64,000 bases of DNA from Amoebidium appalachense (lineage: Eukaryota > Ichthyosporea), in contig CAVNZM010000008.1 in NCBI GenBank assembly GCA_963693365.1, positions 9,486,001-9,550,000 of the forward strand. The letters run 5' to 3'. Positions 41,168-50,816 of the stretch are shown here, one piece after another; within the stretch, counting starts at the first letter, position 1; the number at the start of each line of letters is the position of its first letter. The position numbers were made by a program, and so were the translations under genes. Under the pieces are notes generated by a model. The model searched no databases. It saw nothing but the letters and a program-made list of their open reading frames with translations, and was not told the origin of the DNA.

Positions 41168-43021
41168 CGCTCTGCCCTGCATGGGGAGAAGAGGGGGGAG
41201 GGGGGGGGGGGGGGGGGGGGGGGGGGCTAGGGGAAGCAGCGACTAATCAGAGTGCCGGGTGGTAGTGATGTGGAAATTTATAACAAAGGGAACGAGTAAA
41301 GGGAAAGGAGGTGATGGGGGGAAGGGTGAAGGAGGAAATGGGAGGCGCACACTAGAGGGGGGGGACCACCCACACATCATAGCCTCTGGGGCCCGATCCA
41401 ACGCTGCCTGCGCTGCAGCCACCCGCGCGGCTGGCTGACGAGAATCCTGACGGCGAGTGACATTTACCCCACAGCCAAATACCTCCGGCTCCTCGTGTGG
41501 AAGAAAGAGTGGTGCGCGCTGGTAGCCCCGGCCAAAAACAAGAACACCATGAAGGTGATCCGCAGTAGGGGCGACGAGATAATCGGGTGCTGCCCTGCCC
41601 CGCTGGCGCGTGCGTTCGGCATGGGTGCTAGCAACATTGGGGTCGCGCTTGTGGTTGTATTTATTGAAACGTGGAACAAAAATCGAAAGTGCCGTTCGTG
41701 CAGTCATACGCGTGATACCCTTGACATGTGTGCGAAGTTGGCGATGTAAAATTTCATTTTGCCCGGTGCCACGCCCAACAGGGATGCCACTTAGGCAGCC
41801 TTTCCGAACATGGACCAGAAGGGAATTAATTTCGGCGCGAGCCTCTGCATTTACAACAGCAACCCCATCCTTATCATGCACCCCTCCCCACACCTCTAGA
41901 AAGTGGTGTATGTTCGATTCAATAACGGCCGGCTCTGGGGTCGGCAGAGTCCGATGCTTACCATTATCTCCGGGTGCACGCAAAACTTTACCAAAGGCCC
42001 CGGATGCAGGTCCATGATACACGTGCCGCTTGGACATGGCCCTTGTCACTCGCTGAACTGCATGGAACGGGTCTAATTTAACAATACACTGTGGTCCGAA
42101 TATTGTGATTATCTGCTCCCGGTGTTTACAGCAATTATCAATATAAAAGTGTGAAATCTCCGTTTCGAGCCGCACACACCTCTGCTGAAGCAGTCGTAAT
42201 GCTGTCTCGACGTATTCAAACCCCTCCTTGTTAACAAACTGCCAAGAAACTACTTGACCGTGTTCATTAAGAACACAGAACATGGCCGTATATTGCTGAA
42301 CCCACTCATCGCCGGAAAGGTAACCTATGTTCATGCTCACTTTGAAGGTATGGTCTGCCGATAGTTGGGTGCAGGGTATATTTGCCATCGCCGCCGTCAT
42401 GGGCTCTTTCAGATGGCCCTCAAAAACCGCCAAATACAAATCGGCAATATACGTATCGGATGGTCGGTGGTAATGGAACATGTCGCTGCGCTCTGGCATT
42501 AGGGAAGTACTGGTGCGTTCGTGTGTTATATGGTCCAGCATTGAAGCTTGACCGGCGGGGGCAAACCTTCCCAAAAACGAGCATTGTTGTGTAAGAACCG
42601 CGAGTCGCATTTGATTGTATTCCGTTTCATATCGGCTATCAAAGTATTCCTCTACACCCAAAAAGCCACGGCCGTTCCAAACCAAATGACATATTTGGTT
42701 CACTACTGCCCGGCTAGCACCCGCGCGGCTGGTGAGGTAGAAAGGAAAGAGTCCATTCAAATGGGTATCCAGGTGGCTAAGAAAATTGGGATCGTGCCCA
42801 CGGAAGCATCTGCTGCATTTGTTGCAACAATACACACGACTGACTATAAGAGTTTGACCTTTCATGTCATACACTGACCTAGGAGGGTTTTTCGCGTTGT
42901 CAGTCCACCCGTTCTTCTTTAGCCTGGTACCGGCACACCCGTCCGTGGGGCACAACAGCTCTCGCCGCCCATGGTGAAAATGTGATTGCGGATCCCAAAT
43001 GAAAACTGCAGGAACAATCAT
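36109..43021 (-). CDS. Transposon-type protein: DUF6729-like/DDE transposase + OTU protease + CXC motif + basic tail
   Basis: Exons in minus order: 43021-41374, 40200-39900, 38517-37693, 37096-36109; all junction phases agree, giving about 1,253 residues. Exon 1 has a Cys-rich DUF6729-like N-terminus (CPTDGC, then CCNKCSRCF) and a transposase-like core with candidate D/D/E residues in LSADHTFKVS, FYIDNCCKHR and GTGQNEILHRQLR. Exon 2 is acidic (DSDGSDDDDEGSSDES). Exon 3 starts with an OTU cysteine-protease domain (PADGNCLFHSVW with catalytic Asp and Cys; ADHYSVV with His) and ends in a CXC-type motif (CICAKNKRACTQACRC). Exon 4 has a charged helical region and a CSVCQL..CHTYMQCCRCK ligand cluster. 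Donor 1 (41374|gtgggt) is the least certain. The ATG at 43021 follows a good acceptor but the frame stays open upstream, so an extra 5' exon or longer exon 1 is possible. Terminal inverted repeats were not found. Confidence 0.8.
38652..38968. repeat. Dispersed repeat family B, long copy 2
   Basis: Nearly identical to 27292-27608 over ~317 bp, again directly after a poly-G run, here inside the intron between the acidic exon and the OTU exon of the transposon-type gene. Confidence 0.9.
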
Positions 43022-44063
43022 CTGCAATGACGAGGGTTTGTAAGAAACTTTGCGCCGCCAAAGCTTCTGCTGTGTAACATGCCATGCCAAACAGATCATG
43101 GGAGAGGCACAAAGGTCCATAAGATTAAGTGCAAGGGAAGGCCTGAGCGGTGAAGGCATTGGTATCCACAAGATGCAAAAGGACACACCTAACGTATTAC
43201 ATAAAAAACAACTTCTAAAACGGAGGAACCACCTGTAAGGCCCAGAACAGAGAGACAGGGGAGGGGAGAGAAAAAGTGGAAAAGAGGCAGGGGGTGGTGG
43301 GGAGAGAGGGGGGGGAGGGGGGGGGGGGGGGGGAAGGGGGGAATCACCTGATGGACTCCCTCCGCTGTAGATGCATCTATCCGGCCGCCATGACGGGTTT
43401 GATGCCACACCCAATCCCTGAGGAAGGGCTGGGGAGGGCACGTGCCAGCTTCGACAGAGTCCTCATGATCCGCTATGCAATAATCAATGTACCGTGCAAC
43501 GAATGGCTGTTCCAGCTGGCATGATCTTTAGACCAAGATTTGTTTTCCTTAATGACTTTTTTGTTCACCCCATCTGGGTTGTTTGTTGAACCCGCTGCAG
43601 CCAAAAGACAAAAGGCGAGGATAACATGAACGAGAATCCTCAGCAAAGCCCAATGGCCTTGCCCACGTCCAATGCGGACGCGAGCATGTTTGTAACCCAT
43701 GCTCACACAAAATATGTACTGTCAGTTATGATCGAGCATTAAAGGGTGTTGTCTGTTTTTATTATTTTTATATGAGCCTACTGCAATATGATAAGGATGC
43801 TAGCGCTGTGTCACACCTGTCAACTGCCAGTCCAGGCTGTGACTGCCCGTTCAAGTACGCCACCACCTGCACGTGGTTGACGTGGTCTTGCTTAGCCCGC
43901 CTTTCGAGTTTATTCCTCGAATCAGACGCCACCAACGATGAGCCACAAAAACGGGTCAGAAAACGGGTCAGGAACGATTCGAGCTGATTCGACCCATAAT
44001 AGTTCGAACCGACCCATTTATGCCCCAAATAAATTTGGCACCAAATAATTTGGCACGAACCTG
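43022..44063. other. Upstream region of the transposon-type gene
   Basis: A G-rich purine tract lies at 43258-43340. The rest is mixed sequence with no supported gene. Minus-strand frames continuous with exon 1 extend to about 43160 and could include its 5' coding part. Confidence 0.45.
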
Positions 44064-44224
44064 GTGACGTAAAATGTGGCACGAATTTATTTGGCACCAG
44101 CCCGCTAGCGGAGCACATCCAGGGGTATCCCCAAGCTCCTGTCGGTGCCTGGGCGACATCCTGCCCCATTTTCACCGTTTTGCAGGCTCGTGCCAAATAA
44201 ATTTCGTGCCAAATATTACGTCAC
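44064..44224. mobile_element. MITE-like element with ~37-bp terminal inverted repeats
   Basis: The left end 44064-44099 (gtgacgtaaaatgtggcacg and onward) is matched by the reverse complement of 44188-44224 with a few mismatches. About 90 bp of non-coding sequence lie between. The motif ttggcac(c/g)a recurs just outside the left end, which suggests nesting or an older copy. Confidence 0.7.
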
Positions 44225-44283
44225 ACCCTAGGAGCTTGGGAATTGAGGGTAGCACCCTTATTTGGTTTGAAAGGCTTACCGTG

Positions 44284-44445
44284 GGAAGAGAGAAAGCAAG
44301 AACGAAAGAAAGATCGCTAGAAAGAAAGAAGGAAAAAAAGAAAGAAAGAAAAAAAAAAAAAAAAAAAGAAAGAAAGAAAAAAAGAAAGAATGAAAGAAAA
44401 AGAAAGAAAAAAAAGATAAACAAAAGAAAAGTGAAAAGAAAAAAA
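44284..44445. repeat. (AAAG)n purine tract
   Basis: Degenerate gaaa/aaag repeats with an A-run. No coding content. Confidence 0.9.
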
Positions 44446-44924
44446 AGCGCCGGTTGGTTTTTTGAGAGCCTCCGAGGCCGCTGCAGCTGCGCGGCGCCAA
44501 AAGCCATGGGAAAATCTCCCCATACCCCAAACCATGGGATCAAAAAACGACATTTTTATTCACTTTGGGAAAGCTGCTGACTAATATAGCAAACTTCGGC
44601 ACAAGCTAAAACTAAATATTTGTGTTAAATTGTGCTTGATTTCAAAATTTACCATCGATTTTTAGCGAGAGTGATGTGCTGTGATGTATTGTTGGCCATG
44701 TTCAAACACGACACGCCATCATGAACAGGTTTGTGGGGAATCTATTACATGGCAAGAAGCTGTGTGTCTATTTTTAGAATATCCAATCAATGTCAAACAG
44801 TCAAAAACTTATTGCTTCATTCTGATTGGTTGTCACACCGCGGGATTTCCCGATTGTTCTTCCAATGACATTTTCTATCACTATCGACAGTTCTCCAATA
44901 TTAGAACAGAAAACGGTTTATACC

Positions 44925-45030
44925 CAGATGGCCAGATGGCCAGATCAAAATCAGTGTGTGAAAAGAGGTGGATAAAACGGGATAAAACGGGATAAAACGG
45001 GGAGTCAAAATGATCTGGCCATCTGGCCAT
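44925..45030. repeat. Inverted repeat flanking a decamer array
   Basis: tggccagatggccagatc (44929-44946) is the exact reverse complement of 45012-45029. The loop contains three copies of gataaaacgg (44971-45000). The arms are themselves built of a repeated tggccaga motif. Confidence 0.85.
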
Positions 45031-45059
45031 GTGGCCATATAATAGCAAATCACTAGCAT

Positions 45060-45570
45060 GTAAGACACTCACTGCCACCACTGGGGCCTGGTTCCGGCAG
45101 GACGGGAGGCAGAGGAGGCAGAGGAGCAGGCGAGACTGGCGAGCCACCCACAGCGTGGATAAATATTATGTATGCATAGTGTATGTTGCCTGTGCAGCAG
45201 GCTGGGGGGGGTGGGGGAACCATGGTATGCACGTGTTGGAATGCCACCACTGGGGGCCGTGGTTCCGGCAGCAGGGGGGGCACAGGAGCAGGGGAGGCAC
45301 ACGTGCACAGGAGGCTGGGGAGAGTGGGGGAACCATGGTTGTGTGATACTATCTATCCCCCATGTATGGCTGAGTTAAGACCATTTGTTCATGTAGCACG
45401 ATCTTCTAGCATGCACGTGTTGGAATGCCACCACTGGGGGGCCTGGTTCCGGCAGGCAGGGGGGCAGGGGGGCCACCCAGTGTGTGGGTGTGCATGTGGC
45501 AGGGGAGCAGGGGGGCAGGGGGGCAGGGGGGCAGGGGGGCAGGGGAGCAGGGGGGCTGGGGAGACTGGCA
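45060..45570. repeat. G-rich degenerate repeats
   Basis: The block 'tgccaccactggggg..tggttccggcag' occurs three times (near 45073, 45241, 45426), followed by (ggggggca)n at 45500-45550. No gene is supported. Confidence 0.75.
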
Positions 45571-45640
45571 TGCCACTCACGGGGAGGATAGTGTATGTTG
45601 GCACGTGTGGGTGTGTGGGTGATAAAGGCAGAAGCCACAA

Positions 45641-45970
45641 CACGTGTGGTGTCTAAACAGCCTATAGGCATGCTCCGTGTGCAGGCACCAATTTCTACCC
45701 TCTTCTGGTTGGTGCCAAGAGGCAGCGCCCTACACGTGTGGTGTCTAAACAGCCTATAGGCATGCTCCGTGTGCAGGCACCAATTTCTACCCTCTTCTGG
45801 TTGGTGCCAAGAGGCAGCGCCCTACACGTGTGGTGTCTAAACAGCCTATAGGCATGCTCCGTGTGCAGGCACCAATTTCTACCCTCTTCTGGTTGGTGCC
45901 AAGAGGCAGCGCCCTACACGTGTGGTGTCTAAACAGCCTATAGGCATGCTCCGTGTGCAGGCACCAATTT
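45641..45970. repeat. Tandem repeat, 92-bp unit, ~3.6 copies
   Basis: Units begin cacgtgtggtgtctaaacag at 45641, 45733, 45825 and 45917. Copies look essentially identical and the last is cut after gcaggcaccaattt. The array ends about 190 bp before the TATA box of the first gene of the virus-like block. Confidence 0.95.
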
Positions 45971-46160
45971 GTTGTGCCTTCCTTTTTTGGTTAGATCTAT
46001 ACCCGGCCAATGGTTAGCAGCCACGGGTTTGTTTTCATCAAGCTTAGACGTGATACTTTGCCAACCATCAAGGCCGTTTGAGTGACAATGACCGTTGATT
46101 GGAGAGATCTATCCCATTGAGCCTTGGCACCATTGCTGTAAGCTGCTTTGTACCGTGGCA

Positions 46161-46168
46161 TATAAAAG
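46161..46168 (+). promoter_or_regulatory. TATA box of the coiled-coil protein gene
   Basis: TATAAAAG lies 96 nt before the ATG at 46264, with an inverted CCAAT-like attgg (about 46096) upstream. Confidence 0.6.
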
Positions 46169-46263
46169 CAGCACACACGGTCACATTCACTCATTTCAAC
46201 ACTGACACTCAATAGTAAAAGGCGACACACAACAAACTTGTTTTTCAAACACTCACACGAAAC

Positions 46264-47448
46264 ATGGATTCTTGGAAAGAGGAGCTTCAACAGCTGCAGA
46301 AGCGCTTTGATTTTCTGTACACGGACCATTCGTCTCGCTTAACGGCCCTGCACACCGACGTCACCAGCCTCCGCACCGACCTCACCAGCCTCCGCAGTCA
46401 AGTGACCAATGAGAATGCTGCGCGTACCCCCCGACCCCCCCAACCCCAGCCCTCTGATGTAGAGGCACGACTGAGGGCAGCCGAAGAGCAGATCAAGACC
46501 CTGCAGGCCGAGCTTGCCAGCCTGCAACGGGCTGCAGCACCCCGTCGGGATGGCCAGGTGGCCTATGAAAACTACATTTTCAGTGGCCCTCGCAAGACTA
46601 CCATTGCCGCCAACACCACCACTGTGACTGCTGACCCCACCCCTGCCGCCAACACCACCACTGTGACTGCCCCCCCCCCTGCCGCAAAGACCGCCCCTGT
46701 GACTGCCCCCACCCCTGTCGCAAAGACCGCCCCTGTGACTGCCCCCACCCCTGTCGCAAAGACCGCCCCTGTGACTGCCCCCACCCCTGCCGCCAAGACC
46801 ACTCCTGCCAAGACCACCCCTACCACCAAGACCACTCCTGCCAAGACCACCCCTACCACCAAGACCACTCCTGCCAAGACCACCCCTACCACCAAGACCA
46901 CTCCTGCCAAGACCACCCCTGCCGCTAAGCCCAGGCCCAAGCACACCAAAACACCTGAGACTTCGTTGCATGACCATACGATGGACCTCGATGCACAGCT
47001 AACTAGTGTGAGGGGGGAGCTCCAGAATGCTCGAGAGCGTGTCAAAGAGGCAAAGGCGGCTGAAGATGAAATGGCGGAGGGCCTGGCCATTGCTGCTGTG
47101 TGTGCAGCCCAAAACACCATAAAAAGCATCCGAAGGAAGATTCTGCGACGGGAGAAGAACTTGAAGGCATACACAGGTGGTAATGAGTCTGTCTCTTCAC
47201 CTGCCTCACCCGCCAAACGCGTCCATGATCAATGTGATTGGGACTCAGATGAAGCATTCAACCCCAAGCGGCTCAAACGACGGGCAAATCAGGTACTCGA
47301 TGATATGACAGATGACGAATCTGCGTCTGATCGTGAGTCGGTCTTGTATGACCGCAAACCTGAACCCAAACATAAACAAACTGAAGAAATTCCCCTCATT
47401 GATCTTGACCAGGAAGAGTTTGACCAGTATGAGCATGAGATGTACTGA
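46264..47448 (+). CDS. Coiled-coil protein with Pro/Thr/Lys repeats
   Basis: Intronless, 394 residues. Residues 1-45 and about 60-95 show heptad-like leucines (LTALHTDVTSLRTDLTSLR). Residues about 115-225 are low-complexity repeats: first TTTVTA.PTPAA, then TAPVTAPTPVAK units, then repeats of TTPAKTTPTTK. The C-terminal third is charged and contains RRKILRREKN and a Ser/Asp/Glu-rich tail. No enzyme motif is seen. The order (coiled coil, repetitive Thr/Pro stalk, charged tail) could suit a structural or DNA-associated virion protein, which is inference. Codons are regular and there are no introns, unlike the host genes to the left. ATTAAA near 47627 may be the polyadenylation signal. Confidence 0.8.
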   Translation: MDSWKEELQQLQKRFDFLYTDHSSRLTALHTDVTSLRTDLTSLRSQVTNENAARTPRPPQPQPSDVEARLRAAEEQIKTLQAELASLQRAAAPRRDGQVAYENYIFSGPRKTTIAANTTTVTADPTPAANTTTVTAPPPAAKTAPVTAPTPVAKTAPVTAPTPVAKTAPVTAPTPAAKTTPAKTTPTTKTTPAKTTPTTKTTPAKTTPTTKTTPAKTTPAAKPRPKHTKTPETSLHDHTMDLDAQLTSVRGELQNARERVKEAKAAEDEMAEGLAIAAVCAAQNTIKSIRRKILRREKNLKAYTGGNESVSSPASPAKRVHDQCDWDSDEAFNPKRLKRRANQVLDDMTDDESASDRESVLYDRKPEPKHKQTEEIPLIDLDQEEFDQYEHEMY

Positions 47449-47837
47449 TTTGATTGGTCGACTAAGTGGCATTCTCTTTTGATTTGTATTTGAATTGATC
47501 GGTCTTGATTTATTTGTTTCTTTTCTCTTTTAGTTTGTATTTGAATATAGTTGATTTGTTCTTTATAATCTGACTAGACTATCATGTACGTACTTACTCT
47601 TTTTCTATACAATCACTTGTGTTCATATTAAAGGATTCTGTGTACGTGGACCACGGAAACATACACCATTTTTTGCAGTGCTTCATGCTATAAAATAACC
47701 ATGAGAGACACAAACAAATACACTAAGTGTGTACACGTCTACCCATAGGCCCAAGTGTTGACATGTCTGCCCACAGTTCCCTAAGGCTTAAAGCACACAT
47801 CTGCCTGTATGCCATAAACTTTACTTTCACCACAAGA

Positions 47838-48540
47838 CACCCACCTAAGTACACTCTGCACCACCCTAAGTACACTGTGGTGCACAGCCCCACCCTAAGT
47901 ACACATCTGCACCACCCTAAGTACACTGTGGTGCACAGCCCCACCCTAAGTACACGTCTGCACCACCCTAAGTACATGTCTGCACCACCCTAAGTACACT
48001 GTGGTGCACAGCCCCACCCTAAGTACACGTCTGCACCACCCTAAGTACACGTCTGCACCACCCTAAGTACACGTCTGCACCACCCTAAGTAGACTGTGGT
48101 GCACAGCCCCACCCTAAGTACACGTCTGCACCACCCTAAGTACACGTCTGCACCACCCTAAGTACACGTCTGCACCACCCTAAGTACACGTCTGCACCAC
48201 CCTAAGTACAATATGCACAGCCCCACCCCAAGTACACGTCTGCACAACCCTAAGTACAGGCACCACCCTAAGTACAGGCACCACCCTAAGTACAGGCACC
48301 ACCCTAAGTACAGGCACCACCCTAAGTACAATATGCACAGCCCCACCCCAAGTACACGTCTGCACCACCCTAAGTACAGGCACCACCCTAAGTACAGGCA
48401 CCACCCTAAGTACAATATGCACAGCCCCACCCCAAGTACACGTCTGCACCACCCTAAGTACAGGCACCACCCTAAGTACAGGCACCACCCTAAGTACAGG
48501 CACCACCCTAAGTACACGTTGCACAGCCCCACCTAAGTAC
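47838..48540. repeat. Minisatellite of 'caccaccctaagtaca' units between convergent genes
   Basis: About 30 units of caccaccctaagtacacgtctg, with variants (caggcaccaccctaagta; ctgtggtgcacagccc inserts), form a higher-order pattern over 700 bp. Open frames on both strands are translated repeat. It lies between the 3' ends of the two coiled-coil protein genes. Confidence 0.9.
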
Positions 48541-48612
48541 ACATCGAAGGCTCAGCCTGACAGCGTGGCTGCATTTCAAAAATACACACACAAGAATAGC
48601 CTGAGGCTTAGC

Positions 48613-49320
48613 CTACTCATAGCGGCCCCTTTTTTCACTGTGTCCAGGCCTCTTGGACTCGGAAGACGAGTACTCCTCAGGTTCTGACTGCTGTCCCCGT
48701 GTCAAGGTCTTGGACTCGGAAGACGAGTACTCCTCAGAAGACGAGTACTCCTCATGTTCTGACCGCCGTCCCCGTGTCAAGGTCTTGTACCAAGCTAACG
48801 CGGCCCGAGACACAGGCACTGGAGGAAGGTAATCCACCTCCGACCCAGAGCTACTGACTTCCTCTCGTGTCCTCTTCTGCTGTCTTCGTGGTTTCTTCCG
48901 TGTCTTGGACCCCTGTGTGATGTGCAAACGTGAGCGCTGCAGGGGCTGGGGGGCCAAGTCCACGGGATAGGAGCTGCCATGCTCGCCAGCACGAAGTGCA
49001 GGTGCCGCTGCCAGGACAGGGGGTGCCACGGTTGCTGCTGGGGGTGTCACGGTTGCTGCTGTAGTGGTGCGCGAAGCCGCTGCCAGGACAGGGGGTGCCA
49101 CGGTTGCCGCTGGGGGTGCCACGGTTGCCGCTGTAGTGGTGCGCGAAGCGCGGGTGTGCCTAGCAAGGGCGCGCGCGAAACGGGCCTGGGTGTCCCGCAG
49201 GGCCTTTGCATCCTCCTCCAAAGTCTTGAGTCTTGTCTCTATTTTTGCAGCGCGCCTTTCTAGATCTTTGATATCCTCTTTAGAACTCATTTTCGTGACA
49301 GATACAGTTGAACCTACCAT
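48613..49320 (-). CDS. Coiled-coil protein with Thr/Pro/Ala repeats and Ser/Glu-rich tail
   Basis: 235 residues from the ATG at 49320, or 225 from the ATG at 49290 (MSSKEDIKDLERR). The N-terminus is a coiled coil. Next come two near-identical 30-residue repeats of the type SRTTTAATVAPPAATVAPP, a basic patch (KTRKKPRRQQKRTREE) and acidic repeats (EEYSSSE). It shares its architecture with the protein at 46264-47448, which faces it across the minisatellite. No enzyme motif. Role unknown; structural or scaffold-like is inference. Confidence 0.7.
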   Translation of the reverse strand: MVGSTVSVTKMSSKEDIKDLERRAAKIETRLKTLEEDAKALRDTQARFARALARHTRASRTTTAATVAPPAATVAPPVLAAASRTTTAATVTPPAATVAPPVLAAAPALRAGEHGSSYPVDLAPQPLQRSRLHITQGSKTRKKPRRQQKRTREEVSSSGSEVDYLPPVPVSRAALAWYKTLTRGRRSEHEEYSSSEEYSSSESKTLTRGQQSEPEEYSSSESKRPGHSEKRGRYE

Positions 49321-49340
49321 CCTTTCCTAAACTTGCCAAC

Positions 49341-49361
49341 ATGACCACGGGTCATGAAAGG
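49341..49361 (-). ncRNA. Hairpin downstream of tnpB (possible element end or guide-RNA part)
   Basis: atgacc-acg-ggtcat (49341-49355) is a perfect 6-bp stem. A second, longer hairpin gcccgtgg-ctgc-ccacgggc (49421-49440) lies in the last codons of tnpB. In IS200/IS605 and IS607 elements, guide (omega) RNAs overlap the tnpB 3' end, so this is where one would expect it. Assignment is inference. Confidence 0.3.
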
Positions 49362-49406
49362 AGCTAGGCTAGTGGCATGGTCATGCAAGATTACAAGAAC
49401 CTTGGC

Positions 49407-50816
49407 CTATACCGGCAGAGGCCCGTGGCTGCCCACGGGCCGCGTACATGAGCGAATAAATATGTTGCGAGCCCCATTGACATCTCTGTCAATGACCAAC
49501 CCACAATGTTTACACTTGAACACCTTAGAACCTCCAAGACCCTGGTTGATCTGTCCACACCTCCCACACGTTTTGCTGGTGTAGGATTCATTGACAAACA
49601 CCACTGCAGTTCCCCGTTGCTCTGCTTTACACACCAGCCGTTGTCGAAACTTGGCATGCTGCCAACCCATCATGCATCGGACGCTCTTGCTGCGAAGTTT
49701 CCTCTTGCCCCTACGTGACATACTCCCAGAGTCAAACCAAGGAATAACTACCACGTCGAAGTTGGAGGTGAGCCATCCAGCGGCCTTCCAGTGTGCGTCG
49801 GCAATAAGGTTCTGAACCCTTCGGCGCATTCGGAACAGGGCCTTTCTCATCCGATACCGACTTTTGTGTTTAACAGATGTCTGTGTCAAACGACTTTTCA
49901 GCTGGTCCTCACGGTTGAGCAGCCGACTGATGCGTTTGATGTCCCCGGGAAAAAGGTGTGTGACCTCCTTGTTACAGGGGTCATAGACAGTCTGGAAGGT
50001 TCTAATACCAGGATCAAGTGCACATATCCGCCTATCGTGTTGTTCGGTTAGAGGGGTTTGGCTATCACCCCCCGGTACCCGATATGTAATTGACAGGTAG
50101 AAATGCCCGTCCCTGGTCATCAAGAGCCGCCCATCTGTTTCCATCTCATCCGGTTGTACTTGCTCCGCAAGTTTCAAATGCCCACCTTCGGGGCACATCG
50201 TTGGGGCAAAAATGGCGTGTGTACCATTGAACTTGGTGAGTGCGCGGGGTATTGGAATTGATTGATATCCGTCCTTTTTGGATCTATACCGGACAAAGAC
50301 ACTGGTTGCCTTTAAACCCCTCTTCTTAGCATAACGTGCCTTTGCCTTCTGCGAACCCACGGCCCCGAAAAAATCATCCACCGCGCCGTTACGAAGAAGG
50401 TTTGGCACACGCTTCTTGTATTCTTCGCAATCTGGAATGCTTTTGTTGTTGACAAATTGCCTGCGATATTCGGTTTTGTCCATGCTTCCCTTCAGGTCGT
50501 GAAAACCTACACATTGATTGAAGATCTTCCTTGCCACTCCGAAGCATTCGACCAACCATCGCTTTTGTTCCTTTGTTGGGATCACACGGATGAGTTTTGT
50601 GCGGACCAAAAGCTCGGTCCTTTCCCGCAAAGCCAAAACGTTCACTCCACAGGCCACATAATCGTCAAGCTCCGGAGGCCGTCCATTAAGACGATCCTTC
50701 AAATAGAGTTTCTGCTCTTTCTTCATGTGTTTCGATGCCATGCGCTTTAGTCTTTTGACGTTCTTTTCCGCTTCCCTCTGTTCCATTGCACTTGTTTCCG
50801 TACTTGCGACGTCCAT
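49407..50816 (-). CDS. tnpB: TnpB/Fanzor-type RNA-guided nuclease of an IS607 element
   Basis: 469 residues from the ATG at 50816. The reading frame is open further upstream, but the TnpB-like part begins here. The N-terminal helical region (about 70-150) and the OrfB/RuvC part are recognisable. The RuvC triad appears intact: Asp268 (ALDPGIRTF), Glu410 (VFVNESYTSKTC), Asp445 (IDRDVNGARNIF). Between the last two lies a four-Cys zinc ribbon (C417, C420, C435, C438; CGRCG..CKHCG). TnpB proteins cut DNA guided by an RNA from the element's end. Overlaps tnpA by 131 bp. Found here in a eukaryotic/viral context, so it may be a Fanzor-like homologue. Whether it is active is not known from sequence. 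Confidence 0.92.
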   Translation of the reverse strand: MDVASTETSAMEQREAEKNVKRLKRMASKHMKKEQKLYLKDRLNGRPPELDDYVACGVNVLALRERTELLVRTKLIRVIPTKEQKRWLVECFGVARKIFNQCVGFHDLKGSMDKTEYRRQFVNNKSIPDCEEYKKRVPNLLRNGAVDDFFGAVGSQKAKARYAKKRGLKATSVFVRYRSKKDGYQSIPIPRALTKFNGTHAIFAPTMCPEGGHLKLAEQVQPDEMETDGRLLMTRDGHFYLSITYRVPGGDSQTPLTEQHDRRICALDPGIRTFQTVYDPCNKEVTHLFPGDIKRISRLLNREDQLKSRLTQTSVKHKSRYRMRKALFRMRRRVQNLIADAHWKAAGWLTSNFDVVVIPWFDSGSMSRRGKRKLRSKSVRCMMGWQHAKFRQRLVCKAEQRGTAVVFVNESYTSKTCGRCGQINQGLGGSKVFKCKHCGLVIDRDVNGARNIFIRSCTRPVGSHGPLPV

